Assembly (NCBI RefSeq): GCF_918741295.1
Contig: NZ_CAKKNB010000001.1
Location: 1,054,001-1,118,000 of the forward strand
Length of the DNA: 64,000 nucleotides
Origin: Aquabacterium sp. CECT 9606
GTDB taxonomy: Bacteria > Pseudomonadota > Gammaproteobacteria > Burkholderiales > Burkholderiaceae_C
Direction: 5' to 3'
The notes beneath the pieces were generated by a model, which did no database searches, had not been told where the DNA came from, and saw nothing but the letters and a program-made list of their open reading frames with translations. Below are positions 1 to 8,846 of the stretch, one piece after another (the first letter of the stretch is position 1; the number at the start of each line of letters is the position of its first letter). The position numbers and the translations under genes are program-made.

Positions 1-1494
1 CCGCATGAAGTTCATGCTCTTGATCTTGATCTTGCTGCGCACCAGATCATTGGCGGCCGCCCGGCCCCACTCGCCAGCGGTGTTGTCGCCGCCTCTGGCC
101 AGCACTTCCAGGTTGTCGTCCAGCGCGCCCATCCAGGGCGACATCTTTTCTTCTTCCGTGCCAGGCAGGAAGCCGATGTCCTCGCCCACCGGCACCGTCA
201 CGCGGGTCACGATGATCTCGGTGTAGCGGCGGTCGTCCAACACCTGGCTCAGGGCGGCGGCCAGAGTCATCAGGGTCTTGCCGGTGCCGGCCGAACCCGT
301 CAGCGTCACGAAGTCGCATTCGGGGTCCATCAGCAGGTTCAGCGCGAAGTTCTGCTCGCGGTTGCGCGCGGCCACGCCCCAGATCGAGTGCTTCTGGTGG
401 CTGAAGTCCTTCACCGTTTTGAGCACGGCCGATTTGCCCGTGATCTCGGTGACCTTGCCGTACCAGGGGGTGGCGCCGGGGGTTTCCAGGTAGACGAACT
501 GGTTGATCAACAGCACCGGCACCATTGGGCCGCTGATGCGGTAGAAGGTGATGCCGCCTTGCTGCCAGCTTTCAATGCCCTTGGCGTGGCGCTCCCAGAA
601 ATCGGTGGGCAGGGGCAGCACGCCGGTGTACAGCAGGTCGCCGTCTTCCAGCGTCTTGTCGTTGAAGTAGTCCTCGGCCGGCAAGCCCAGCGCGCGCGCC
701 TTGATGCGCATGTTGATGTCCTTGGACACCAGCGCCACATCGCGATCAGGCTGCTGCGTGCGCAAGGCTTGCACCACACCAAGGATCTGGTTGTCGGCCT
801 TGCCTTGGGGCAGGCCGATGGGCAGTTGCGCGTCCAGGTTCATGGTCTGGAAGTACAGCTTGCCGCGCGCATCCTTGTGGCCGGTCTTGGACAGCTCGAT
901 GCCGACGGATGGATCGGACTGGGCCCGGCCCATGTCGGCGGCCAGTGCGTCCAGGTCGCGGCTGACCTGGCGGGCGTTGCGCGCCACTTCGGTCATGCCC
1001 TTCTTGTGCCCATCCAGCTCTTCGAGCGTGATCATCGGCAGGTAGACATCGTGCTCGTCAAAGCGGAACAGCGACATCGGATCGTGCAGCAGCACGTTGG
1101 TGTCCAGCACGAAGAGCTTGGCGGGGCCGGCGGCGCCCTTGCGACGGCGCGTGCCGCTCAGCGAAGGGTTGGAGGCGGAGGCCGGGGTGCTTCGCATCGG
1201 GAAGGAAGGGCTGCCATCGCTGATCTTCTCGGCGACGACCGGCTCGGGGGCCGTGCGTTTGGGCATGGTCGGCACCGTGCGGGCAGGCGGGTTCAGGTCA
1301 TTGACCGTTTGCTGGAAAGCCGGCGTGTTCAAAGGCTCTTTGCCGACCAGTTCCAGCACCGGCGCGCGGGCTGGTTTGGCAGGGGTGGCGCGAGTGCTGC
1401 TGCGGGCACTGGTTTTGGCAGGTTTGGGCTGTGACGTGTAGTCGTCAGTGCTCAGCATGTCAGCTCGTTTGGCAGGCGGCTTGGGCAGGGGCAT
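1..1494 (-). CDS. phoH: PhoH family ATPase with N-terminal PIN domain (3' end outside window)
   Basis: The first 498 codons of a PhoH-like protein; the gene runs off the left edge without a stop. After a low-complexity Ser/Ala/Pro/Thr-rich leader of about 120 residues comes a PIN nuclease-like domain opening with VLDTNVLLHD (129-138), whose early Asp (D131) is the usual metal-binding acid. A P-loop ATPase follows, with Walker A GSAGTGKT at 400-407 and the PhoH-typical VTRVTVPVGEDIGFLPG block. Family knowledge: PIN-PhoH fusions are predicted RNA helicase/nucleases, not phosphate-starvation specific. The ATG at 1494 is the first in frame and is preceded by a purine-rich stretch. It lies downstream of bcp on the same strand but is separated from it by a clear terminator, so it probably has its own promoter. 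Confidence 0.93.
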   Translation of the reverse strand, partial: MPLPKPPAKRADMLSTDDYTSQPKPAKTSARSSTRATPAKPARAPVLELVGKEPLNTPAFQQTVNDLNPPARTVPTMPKRTAPEPVVAEKISDGSPSFPMRSTPASASNPSLSGTRRRKGAAGPAKLFVLDTNVLLHDPMSLFRFDEHDVYLPMITLEELDGHKKGMTEVARNARQVSRDLDALAADMGRAQSDPSVGIELSKTGHKDARGKLYFQTMNLDAQLPIGLPQGKADNQILGVVQALRTQQPDRDVALVSKDINMRIKARALGLPAEDYFNDKTLEDGDLLYTGVLPLPTDFWERHAKGIESWQQGGITFYRISGPMVPVLLINQFVYLETPGATPWYGKVTEITGKSAVLKTVKDFSHQKHSIWGVAARNREQNFALNLLMDPECDFVTLTGSAGTGKTLMTLAAALSQVLDDRRYTEIIVTRVTVPVGEDIGFLPGTEEEKMSPWMGALDDNLEVLARGGDNTAGEWGRAAANDLVRSKIKIKSMNFMR

Positions 1495-1520
1495 GGTGTT
1501 TCCGTTCCTCGGGTGGGCAC

Positions 1521-1554
1521 AAACAAAAAGGCCGCACAGAACACTGTGCGGCCT
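1521..1554 (-). terminator. Rho-independent terminator between bcp and phoH
   Basis: A perfect 11-bp stem (1529-1539 with 1544-1554) closes a 4-base loop. Read on the minus strand it is followed by TTTTTGTTT (1529-1521). It sits downstream of the peroxiredoxin gene and 27 bases before the phoH start, so it should end bcp transcripts. Confidence 0.85.
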
Positions 1555-1713
1555 CACGCTGATCTTGCAGGCAAGCAGGGCTTGCCATTCGGGGTTCACA
1601 AAGGGGGCTGAGTCGGTACAAGCTCAGAAGCATGGCTTGATTATGCACACTCCATGCCCGGCACGTGGTCGTGTCGGAGGCGTGCAACACGCCTCTTTGT
1701 CACGCTTTGTGAA

Positions 1714-2193
1714 TCAGGCCGCTTCTTTGTTCAGGTCCTTGACGGCCTTGAGCACGGCGTCGACGTGGTCGGCCACCTTGATGCCGCGCCATTCTTCGCG
1801 AAGGATGCCGCTGGCATCGATCAGGAAGGTGCTGCGCTCGATGCCCTTGACCTTCTTGCCGTACATGATCTTGTTCTTGACCACACCAAACATGTGGCAA
1901 AGCTTTTCTTCAGTGTCGGCAATGAGTTCGTAGGGCAATTCAAGGTTTTCCTTGAACTTGTCGTGCGAAGCGAGGTTGTCCCGGGAGACACCAAACACGA
2001 TGGCGCCAGCCTTGATGAATTCCTTGTGCTTGTCGCGGAATTGCATGGCTTCGGTGGTGCAACCGGGGGTGTGATCCTTGGGATAGAAGTACAGCACCAC
2101 GGTTTGACCGACGAAGGCCTGGGGGGTGAATTTGACTCCACCCGTGGCGACAGCTTCGAATTCTGGCAAAGGTTTGTTGAGGGCGGGTGTCAT
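1714..2193 (-). CDS. bcp: Bcp/PrxQ-type thiol peroxidase
   Basis: A 159-residue AhpC/TSA-fold peroxiredoxin of the Bcp (PrxQ) family, which reduces H2O2 and organic hydroperoxides in the cytoplasm, normally with thioredoxin. The active-site motif PGCTTEA places the peroxidatic Cys at C45. In E. coli Bcp a resolving Cys sits five residues later; here that position is Met (M50). The only other Cys is C99, which E. coli Bcp also has. The protein therefore looks like a 1-Cys variant or one that uses C99 or an external thiol. The length is normal for the family. It lies alone between phoH and the Mth938-domain gene, all on the minus strand. Confidence 0.93.
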   Translation of the reverse strand: MTPALNKPLPEFEAVATGGVKFTPQAFVGQTVVLYFYPKDHTPGCTTEAMQFRDKHKEFIKAGAIVFGVSRDNLASHDKFKENLELPYELIADTEEKLCHMFGVVKNKIMYGKKVKGIERSTFLIDASGILREEWRGIKVADHVDAVLKAVKDLNKEAA

Positions 2194-2315
2194 GTTCTAC
2201 TATTGATCAGCCTGCGTGAATAACCCGAGATTATAAAGTGCTTATGGGTCGACCCCCAAGGCGCGGGGGGATCTCCCCAAAATTTGGGCCCCCAATGCGC
2301 TTTTCAAGGGCGTTT

Positions 2316-2690
2316 TCAGGGGTGAACCAGCAGGGCGGCGACCACGCGACGCCCTTCGCCCACCAGGATGTTGTAAGTGCGGCACGCCGCCGGGGTGTCC
2401 ATGGTCTCCACCCCGATGCGCTTTCTCATCAGGGCCTTCATCAGGGCTGGCGAGGCGAATTTCAGGGTGGGGCCGCTGCCCAGCACCACCAATTCGGGGT
2501 CCATCTGCAGGATTTGCTCGAAATCCGCCTCGGTCAGCTCCCCCACACTGTTTGCCTGCCAGGAAACCGGCGCGCCGCTGGGCGGCACCAACACGCTGCT
2601 CAGGTGCTCCTGGCCATTGATGGACACCGACTGGCGGGTGTAGGCATTGATGACATTGACGCCTTCAGGGCGGTCGGCTTGGAGTTTCAT
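2316..2690 (-). CDS. Mth938-like domain protein (DUF498/NDUFAF3 family)
   Basis: A 124-residue protein matching the Mth938-like/DUF498 fold from start to end. The typical features are a central VVLGSG segment, the region around residues 80-95 with GVETMDTPAACRTYN, and a closing LVGEGRRVVAALL. Human NDUFAF3, a complex I assembly factor, belongs to this family; the bacterial role is unknown. It is transcribed divergently from the aminotransferase gene, with 83 bases between the two starts. A function in complex I assembly would be inference only, although nuo lies 40 kb away in this same window. Confidence 0.85.
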   Translation of the reverse strand: MKLQADRPEGVNVINAYTRQSVSINGQEHLSSVLVPPSGAPVSWQANSVGELTEADFEQILQMDPELVVLGSGPTLKFASPALMKALMRKRIGVETMDTPAACRTYNILVGEGRRVVAALLVHP

Positions 2691-2760
2691 GGGGGCGCAA
2701 AGTGAGGGGGGTGTGGTTAAATTCTATTTCTTTGCCCCTGCGACCGCGCATTCCCGTTCC

Positions 2761-2776
2761 GGAGACCCTCGTTTTG
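2761..2776 (+). promoter_or_regulatory. Shine-Dalgarno and TTG start that set the aminotransferase 5' end
   Basis: GGAG at 2761-2764 lies nine bases before a TTG codon at 2774. Homologues of AlaA begin a few residues before the conserved KSSKL segment, which fits this TTG. The in-frame ATG at 2702 would add 24 residues with no family counterpart and has no clear Shine-Dalgarno site. Confidence 0.65.
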
Positions 2777-3997
2777 AAGCCGATCACCAAGTCCAGCAAG
2801 CTCGCCAGCGTCTGTTATGACATCCGTGGGCCGGTCCTGGAAAAAGCCCGGCAGATGGAAGAGGATGGGCACAAGATCATCAAGCTGAACATCGGCAACC
2901 TGGCTGTATTCGGGCTGGAGCCGCCCGACGAGATCGTGCAGGACATGATCCGCAACCTGCCCAACGCGGCCGGGTACACCGATTCCAAGGGCCTGTTCGC
3001 GCCGCGCAAGGCCATCGTGCACTACTGCCAGGAGAAAAATATCTCGGGCGTGGCGGTGGACGACGTGTACCTGGGCAATGGCGCCTCCGAGCTGATCGTG
3101 ATGGCCTTCAATGCCTTGCTGAACGATGGCGACGAGGTGCTGATCCCCGCGCCCGACTACCCGCTGTACACGGCGGCTGTAGCGCTGTCCAGCGGCAAGC
3201 CCGTGCATTACCTGTGCGACGAGGCCAACGAGTGGTACCCCGATCTGGACGACATCAGGGCCAAGATCACGCCGCGCACGAAAGCCATCGTCGTCATCAA
3301 CCCGAACAACCCGACCGGCGCGCTCTACCCCGACAGCATCCTGCAGGGTATCGTCGACATCGCCCGTGAGCACCAGTTGATGGTGTTTGCCGACGAGATC
3401 TACGACAAGACGCTGTTCGATGGCCACACCCACACCAGCATCGCCTCGCTGGCCGACGACGTGTTCTTCCTGACCTTCAATGGTTTGAGCAAGAACTACC
3501 GCTCCTGCGGCTACCGCGCCGGCTGGATGGTGGTGTCGGGCGAGAAGAAGCATGCTGCCGACTACATCGAGGGCCTGAACATGCTGGCCTCGATGCGTCT
3601 GTGCGCCAACACGCCGGGCCAGTTGGCGATCCAGACCGCACTGGGTGGCCACCAGAGCATCAAGGAACTGGTGGCCCCCGGTGGCCGCTTGTGCCGCCAA
3701 CGCGACCTGGCTTACGAGCTGCTGTCCAAGATCCCTGGCGTGAGCGTGGTCAAGCCCAAGGCGGCGCTGTACATGTTCGTGCGCCTGGACGCCAAGATCT
3801 ACCCCATCGCCGATGACCAGCAATTCGCCTACGAGCTGCTGGCCGAAGAGAAAGTGCTGATCGTTCAGGGCACCGGCTTCAACTGGGAACACCCTGACCA
3901 CTTCCGCCTCGTGTTCTTGCCCAACAGCGATGACCTGGCCGAAGCCATTGGGCGCATTGCACGCTTCCTCGAGAACTACCGCAAGCGCCACGCCTGA
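2774..3997 (+). CDS. alaA: PLP-dependent aminotransferase, AlaA-like (alanine/pyruvate)
   Basis: A 407-residue fold-type I class I/II aminotransferase from the TTG start. The catalytic PLP lysine is K240 in the context NGLSKNYRSCGYRAGW, and NPNNPTGA marks the coenzyme-binding Asn region. The N-terminal KSSKLASVCYDIRGP block is characteristic of AlaA-type glutamate-pyruvate transaminases rather than AspC. It is followed by hom and thrC on the same strand; the 23-base gap to hom suggests co-transcription. In Betaproteobacteria this gene regularly precedes hom, so it may feed the amino-acid pool shared with the aspartate family. Substrate specificity is inferred from family only. Confidence 0.88.
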   Translation: MKPITKSSKLASVCYDIRGPVLEKARQMEEDGHKIIKLNIGNLAVFGLEPPDEIVQDMIRNLPNAAGYTDSKGLFAPRKAIVHYCQEKNISGVAVDDVYLGNGASELIVMAFNALLNDGDEVLIPAPDYPLYTAAVALSSGKPVHYLCDEANEWYPDLDDIRAKITPRTKAIVVINPNNPTGALYPDSILQGIVDIAREHQLMVFADEIYDKTLFDGHTHTSIASLADDVFFLTFNGLSKNYRSCGYRAGWMVVSGEKKHAADYIEGLNMLASMRLCANTPGQLAIQTALGGHQSIKELVAPGGRLCRQRDLAYELLSKIPGVSVVKPKAALYMFVRLDAKIYPIADDQQFAYELLAEEKVLIVQGTGFNWEHPDHFRLVFLPNSDDLAEAIGRIARFLENYRKRHA

Positions 3998-4020
3998 GCT
4001 GAGGCGCTTTTCCGATCCGA

Positions 4021-5388
4021 ATGACGACCAAGACCCCTAAAGATTCCATGAGCTCCTCCACTTCGCAAAAACCCGTTCAAGTTGGCCTGCTGGGCATCGG
4101 CACCGTGGGCGGCGGCACTTTTGCCGTGCTGCGCCGCAACCAGGCCGAGATCCGCCGCCGCGCCGGCCGTGGCATCGAGATTTCGATGGTGGCCGACCTG
4201 AACATTGAGCGCGCCCGTGAAGTGGCGGGTGATGGCGTGACGGTGGTGAGCGACGCGCGCCAGATCATCGCCAACCCGGACATTGACGTGGTGGTAGAGC
4301 TGATCGGTGGCTATGGCGTGGCCAAGGCGCTGGTGCTGGAAGCGATTGCCGCTGGCAAGCACGTGGTCACGGCCAACAAGGCTTTGCTGGCTGTGCACGG
4401 TACCGAGATCTTTGCCGCCGCGCGTGCCAAGGGCGTGATCGTGGCCTTTGAAGCGGCTGTGGCCGGTGGCATCCCCATCATCAAGTCGCTGCGCGAAGGC
4501 CTGACCGCCAACCAGATCCAGTGGGTGGCCGGCATCATCAATGGCACCACCAACTTCATCCTCTCCGAGATGCGCGACAAGGGCCTGGACTTTGACGTGG
4601 TGCTGAAGGAAGCGCAACGCCTGGGCTATGCCGAGGCCGATCCCACTTTCGACATCGAGGGCGTGGATGCCGCACACAAGGTCACGCTGATGAGCGCCAT
4701 CGCCTTTGGCGTGCCCGTGCAGTTCGACAAAGCCCACGTGGAAGGCATCACCAAGCTGTCGGCCACCGACATCAAGTACGCCGAGCAGATGGGCTACCGC
4801 ATCAAGCTGCTGGGCATCGCGCGCCGCCAGGCCAATGGCATCGAGTTGCGCGTGCACCCCACCCTGGTGCCGATGCGCTCTCTGATCGCCAATGTGGAAG
4901 GCGCCATGAACGCCGTGATGGTGCAGGGCGACGCCGTGGGCACCACGCTGTATTACGGCAAGGGCGCCGGTGCCGAGCCGACGGCATCGGCCGTGGTGGC
5001 CGACCTGGTCGACATCGCCCGCCTGCTGGACGCCGCGCCCGCCGCGCGCGTGCCTTCGTTGGCTTTCCAGCCCGACGAGTTGTCGGCCATGCCGATCCTG
5101 CCGATCGAAGAAGTGGTCACGGCCTTCTACCTGCGCCTGCGCGTGGCCGACCAGACCGGCGTGCTGGCCAAGATCACCGGCATCCTGGCCGAGCAGGATG
5201 TGTCGATCGACGCCGTCATCCAGCGCGAGGCCGATGAGGTGAGCGGTGAAGGCGGCAACCAGACCGACCTGATCATCCTGACGCACGACACCAAGGAAGG
5301 CCGCATGAACCAGGCTCTGGCCCAGGTGCAGGCCCTGCCCACCGTGCTGGCCCCCATCGTGCGCCTGCGCAAGGAAGAGTTGGCATGA
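4021..5388 (+). CDS. hom: Homoserine dehydrogenase with C-terminal ACT domain
   Basis: Catalyses NAD(P)H-dependent reduction of aspartate semialdehyde to homoserine. The 455-residue protein has a Rossmann start, LLGIGTVGGGTF (about residues 23-34), then the catalytic region GYAEADPTFDIEGVDAAHK, then an ACT domain from about residue 370 (YLRLRVADQTGVLAKITGIL). The ACT domain is usually the site of threonine feedback inhibition. The start at 4021 gives nine extra residues over the ATG at 4048; neither has a strong Shine-Dalgarno site, so the 5' end is uncertain. The stop overlaps the thrC start (ATGA), which points to translational coupling. Confidence 0.95.
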   Translation: MTTKTPKDSMSSSTSQKPVQVGLLGIGTVGGGTFAVLRRNQAEIRRRAGRGIEISMVADLNIERAREVAGDGVTVVSDARQIIANPDIDVVVELIGGYGVAKALVLEAIAAGKHVVTANKALLAVHGTEIFAAARAKGVIVAFEAAVAGGIPIIKSLREGLTANQIQWVAGIINGTTNFILSEMRDKGLDFDVVLKEAQRLGYAEADPTFDIEGVDAAHKVTLMSAIAFGVPVQFDKAHVEGITKLSATDIKYAEQMGYRIKLLGIARRQANGIELRVHPTLVPMRSLIANVEGAMNAVMVQGDAVGTTLYYGKGAGAEPTASAVVADLVDIARLLDAAPAARVPSLAFQPDELSAMPILPIEEVVTAFYLRLRVADQTGVLAKITGILAEQDVSIDAVIQREADEVSGEGGNQTDLIILTHDTKEGRMNQALAQVQALPTVLAPIVRLRKEELA

Positions 5389-6806
5389 AGTACATCAGCA
5401 CCCGTGGCGACCAGACGCAGCGCGGCTTCTCAGAGATCTTGCTGGAGGGCCTGGCGCCCGATGGCGGCCTTTACCTGCCCACGTCCTACCCCAAGATCGA
5501 CGATGCCACGCTGAGCAAGTGGCGAGGACTGAGTTATGCCGAGCTGGCGTTCGAGATCCTGTCGCTGTACATCGATGACATCCCGGCCTCCGATCTGAAG
5601 GCCATCGCCGCCAAGACCTACACCAAGGCGGTGTACGGCTTTGACGCCATCGTGCCCTTGAAGAAGCTGGAAGACGGTGTCTATCTGGAGGCCCTGTCCA
5701 ACGGCCCCACGCTGGCCTTCAAGGACATGGCCATGCAGTTGCTGGGCAACCTGTTCGAATACGAGCTGGGCCGCCGCGGCGAGCAACTCAACATCCTGGG
5801 CGCCACCTCGGGCGACACGGGCAGCGCGGCCGAATACGCCATGCGTGGCAAGCACGGCGTGCGGGTGTTCATGCTGTCACCGCATGGCCGCATGAGCCCC
5901 TTCCAGCAGGCACAGATGTTCAGCCTGCAAGACCCCAACATCCACAACCTGGCTGTGGAGGGCGTGTTCGACGATTGCCAGGACATCGTCAAGGCGGTGT
6001 CCAACGACCTGGAGTTCAAGCGCAAGTACAAGATCGGCACGGTTAACTCCATCAACTGGGCACGCTTGCTGGCCCAGGTGGTGTACTACTTTGCCGGCTA
6101 CTTCCAGGCTACCAAATCGAACACCGAGAAGGTCAGCTTCACGGTGCCTTCGGGCAACTTTGGCAACATCTGCGCGGGCCACGTGGCCCGCATGATGGGC
6201 CTGCCGGTTCACCAGTTGGTGGCGGCCACCAATGAGAACGACGTGCTCGACGAGTTCTTCCGGACCGGCACTTACCGCGTGCGCAAGGGTGCGGAAACTT
6301 ATGAAACGTCCAGCCCATCGATGGACATCTCCAAGGCGTCCAACTTCGAGCGCTTCGTGTTCGACCTGCTGGACCGCGATGGCTCGCGCGTGAAGACTTT
6401 GTTCAAGGACGAGGTCGAAGTGAAGGGCTCTTTCCAGGTCAGCGCCGATGAATTCAAGCACGTGCCGCAATACGGGTTCTTGTCAGGCAAGAGCACGCAC
6501 GCCGACCGCCTGCGCACCATCAAGGACACCTTTGATCGTTTTGGCCTGATGGTCGACACCCACACGGCCGACGGCCTGAAGGTGGCGCGCGAGCATCTGA
6601 CACCCGGCGTGCCCATGCTGGTGCTGGAAACCGCCTTGCCCGCCAAGTTCGCCGAGACCATTTTTGAAGCCACGGGCCGCCAACCTGAGCGCCCGCACTG
6701 GATCGCCGGGCTGGATGGCCTGGAAGACCGCCCCAAGCGCTTCACCGTGGTGCCGGCCGACGTGGACATGGTCAAGGACTACATCACCCGCCACTGCCAG
6801 GACTGA
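5385..6806 (+). CDS. thrC: Threonine synthase
   Basis: A 473-residue PLP enzyme of fold type II that converts O-phosphohomoserine to threonine, the last step of the pathway begun by the preceding hom. The N-terminus YISTRGD is characteristic of the family. The PLP lysine is K113 in GPTLAFKDMAMQ, and GATSGDTGSAAEYA is the phosphate-binding loop region. The length is typical for the longer proteobacterial ThrC. The start overlaps the hom stop by 4 bases. The next gene, moeA, starts 10 bases after the thrC stop, so Thr and molybdenum-cofactor genes may share a transcript. Confidence 0.97.
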   Translation: MKYISTRGDQTQRGFSEILLEGLAPDGGLYLPTSYPKIDDATLSKWRGLSYAELAFEILSLYIDDIPASDLKAIAAKTYTKAVYGFDAIVPLKKLEDGVYLEALSNGPTLAFKDMAMQLLGNLFEYELGRRGEQLNILGATSGDTGSAAEYAMRGKHGVRVFMLSPHGRMSPFQQAQMFSLQDPNIHNLAVEGVFDDCQDIVKAVSNDLEFKRKYKIGTVNSINWARLLAQVVYYFAGYFQATKSNTEKVSFTVPSGNFGNICAGHVARMMGLPVHQLVAATNENDVLDEFFRTGTYRVRKGAETYETSSPSMDISKASNFERFVFDLLDRDGSRVKTLFKDEVEVKGSFQVSADEFKHVPQYGFLSGKSTHADRLRTIKDTFDRFGLMVDTHTADGLKVAREHLTPGVPMLVLETALPAKFAETIFEATGRQPERPHWIAGLDGLEDRPKRFTVVPADVDMVKDYITRHCQD

Positions 6807-6815
6807 GGTTGCGCC

Positions 6816-8078
6816 ATGGCCGCCCACGTGCCCAAACCACTGATGCCGCTGGACGATGCGTTGCGGGGGCTGCGCGAAGCCCTGCAGACGCATGAAGGGC
6901 CGGCCACCGAGGTGATCGACAGCTTCGAGGCCTTGGGCCGTGTGCTGGCCAGCGATCTGGTGTCTCCTGTCAACGTGCCGCCGCTGGACAACAGCGCGAT
7001 GGACGGCTATGCCGTGCGTTGCGCGGACGTGGCCAGCGATGGCGTGGCTTTGCCGCAGTCGCAACGTGTGGCGGCAGGGCAGTTGGGGGCCGAACTGGCC
7101 CCGGGCACCTGCGCCCGCATTTTCACGGGCGCCCCGGTGCCAGTGGGAGCCGATGCCGTGGTCATGCAGGAGCAATGCGAGCTCGACGCTGGCGCGGTGC
7201 GCTTCCTGACCGCGCCCAAGCCCGGGCAGAACATCCGCCGCCAGGGCGAAGACATCGGCCAGGGTGCCATGGTGCTGTCGCGCGGTTTGCGGTTGTCGCC
7301 AGCCGCTTTGGGGGTGGCCGCTTCAGTGGGCGCGGCCAGCCTGACAGTGTTCAAGCAAGCCCGCGTGGCGGTGCTGACCACGGGCAATGAGCTGGTGATG
7401 CCGGGGCAGCCCCTGCCGCCCGGCGCCATTTACAACTCCAACCGCCACATGCTGCGCGGCTTGATTCAAGCCACGGGAGCGCTGGGCAGCGACTTGGGCA
7501 TCATCCCCGATGACCTGGCCACCACGCGTGCCAAGCTGCGCCAGGCCGCGCAGGATCATGACCTGATCCTGACCAGCGGCGGCGTGTCGGTGGGCGAGGA
7601 GGATCACCTCAAGGCCGCCGTGCAGGCCGAAGGCGAGCTCCATTTCTGGCAATTGGCCATCAAGCCCGGCAAACCTTTCGTGTTTGGCCGCTTGCGCCGC
7701 TCGGACGGCTCGCACGCGCTGTACATGGGCCTGCCGGGCAACCCAGCGGCCAGTTTCGTCACCTTTTTGCTGTTGGTGCGGCCGGTGTTGGGCGTGCTGG
7801 CCGGCGAGCCCTGGAGTTGGCCTGCGCCCACCTTGCTGCGCGCTGATTTTGATTGGCCCCGCGCGGACAAGCGCCGCGAGTTCGTGCGGGTGCGGCGCAA
7901 TGCGGCCGGCGGCGTCAGCCTGTACCCACACCAGGGCTCGGGCGTGCTGACCTCGGCCGTGTGGGCTGATGGTCTGGTGGACCTGGCGCCGGGGCAAACC
8001 GTGCAGCGCGGCGATGTGGTGCCTTTCGTGTCCTTGTCCGATTGGCTTGCCCCGCCTGCGGTGCAATGCCAGGCCTGA
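6816..8078 (+). CDS. moeA: Molybdopterin molybdotransferase MoeA
   Basis: Inserts molybdate into adenylylated molybdopterin in the last step of Moco synthesis. The 420-residue protein carries the MoeA N-terminal signature PPLDNSAMDGYAV (about residues 52-64), RIFTGAPVPVGADAVVMQE, and the MoCF-domain block LTTGNELVMPG, TSGGVSVGEEDHL and GLPGNPAASF. It is followed 11 bases downstream by moaD and then moaE, an arrangement found in many Betaproteobacteria after thrC. The two moa genes make the large subunit's partner MPT synthase, so this is a partial Moco operon; no moaA or moaC is in the window. Confidence 0.96.
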   Translation: MAAHVPKPLMPLDDALRGLREALQTHEGPATEVIDSFEALGRVLASDLVSPVNVPPLDNSAMDGYAVRCADVASDGVALPQSQRVAAGQLGAELAPGTCARIFTGAPVPVGADAVVMQEQCELDAGAVRFLTAPKPGQNIRRQGEDIGQGAMVLSRGLRLSPAALGVAASVGAASLTVFKQARVAVLTTGNELVMPGQPLPPGAIYNSNRHMLRGLIQATGALGSDLGIIPDDLATTRAKLRQAAQDHDLILTSGGVSVGEEDHLKAAVQAEGELHFWQLAIKPGKPFVFGRLRRSDGSHALYMGLPGNPAASFVTFLLLVRPVLGVLAGEPWSWPAPTLLRADFDWPRADKRREFVRVRRNAAGGVSLYPHQGSGVLTSAVWADGLVDLAPGQTVQRGDVVPFVSLSDWLAPPAVQCQA

Positions 8079-8088
8079 GGCTGCGACC

Positions 8089-8355
8089 ATGAAGATCACC
8101 GTACGTTACTTCGCCCAGGTTCGTGAGCTGCTGGGCCCAGGAGAAGATCTGCAGTGGCCGTCGGGCGCCGTGGATGTGCCAGCCACCGTGGGCGAGTTGC
8201 GCCAGTGGCTGATGGGCCGATCAGCCCAACATGCCCTCGCACTGGACGCCTCCTTGCCGCTGCGGGCCGCTTGCAACCAGCTCATGTGCTCGCCTCAGGA
8301 GCCCCTGCCCGAGGGCGCCGAGGTCGCGTTCTTTCCGCCAGTCACGGGGGGCTGA
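8089..8355 (+). CDS. moaD: Molybdopterin synthase small subunit MoaD
   Basis: An 88-residue ubiquitin-like sulfur carrier. It begins KITVRYFAQVRELLG and ends in the required C-terminal Gly-Gly (PPVTGG), which is adenylylated and thiocarboxylated to deliver sulfur to precursor Z. The ATG at 8089 fits the family length; a longer reading from 7969 would run back into moeA. The stop overlaps the moaE start by one base (TGATG), a coupling that suits a 1:1 heterotetrameric synthase. Confidence 0.93.
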   Translation: MKITVRYFAQVRELLGPGEDLQWPSGAVDVPATVGELRQWLMGRSAQHALALDASLPLRAACNQLMCSPQEPLPEGAEVAFFPPVTGG

Positions 8356-8846
8356 TGAGCACGGCCGTGGCGCGCGTCTCGGTGCAAACCGCGGACTTCA
8401 ACCTGACCGATGAAGTGGCCCGGTTGCGCCGCCAGGATGCCCAAATTGGCGCCGTGGTGAGCTTCGTGGGCACCGTGCGCGAGTGGTTGCCGGCCGACCG
8501 CCATGCCGCCCCCGGCCCGGATGCCTGTCTGGAGCTGGAGCACTACCCCGGCATGACCGAATCGGCCATCGAGGCCATGATCGACGAAGCGCAGCGCCGC
8601 TTTGAGCTGCGTGGCGTGCGCGTCATCCACCGTGTTGGGCGCCTGGCAGTCGGCGAGCAGATCGTCCTGGTCGTCACGGCCTCCAGCCACCGGGGGCAGG
8701 CGTTTTTGGCCTGCGAGTTCCTGATGGACTGGCTCAAGACCCAAGCCCCATTCTGGAAGAAAGAGATTTCCGCCACGGGTTCGCGCTGGGTGGAGGCCAA
8801 GGTCAGTGACGACGAGGCGCTGGCGCGCTGGAGGATTCAGCCGTGA
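8355..8846 (+). CDS. moaE: Molybdopterin synthase catalytic subunit MoaE
   Basis: A 163-residue large subunit of MPT synthase, partner of the adjacent MoaD. Typical blocks are IGAVVSFVGTVRE (N-terminal half), LELEHYPGMTE, VIHRVGRLAVGE and the C-terminal PFWKKEI, which contains the catalytic lysine pair. The ATG at 8355 overlaps the moaD stop. The gene end overlaps the crcB start (GTGA). Confidence 0.95.
   Translation: MSTAVARVSVQTADFNLTDEVARLRRQDAQIGAVVSFVGTVREWLPADRHAAPGPDACLELEHYPGMTESAIEAMIDEAQRRFELRGVRVIHRVGRLAVGEQIVLVVTASSHRGQAFLACEFLMDWLKTQAPFWKKEISATGSRWVEAKVSDDEALARWRIQP

Noticed and set aside
388..1434. Plus-strand ORF of 348 codons
   Set aside because: It is antisense to the phoH PIN and ATPase domains, which are unmistakable on the minus strand; the translation is low-complexity Gly/Ala/Arg/His.
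2246..2296. C/G-run sequences upstream of bcp considered as another copy of the CCCCC/GGGGG dyad
   Set aside because: Spacing and symmetry are irregular, and the segment lies just past the Mth938-domain gene stop, so it may be terminator debris.
2717..3991. Minus-strand ORF of 424 codons
   Set aside because: It mirrors the aminotransferase gene; the composition (Val/His/Gln/Gly-rich) is that of an antisense frame in high-GC DNA.
3976..5286. Minus-strand ORF of 436 codons
   Set aside because: It is antisense to hom, with no recognisable domain.
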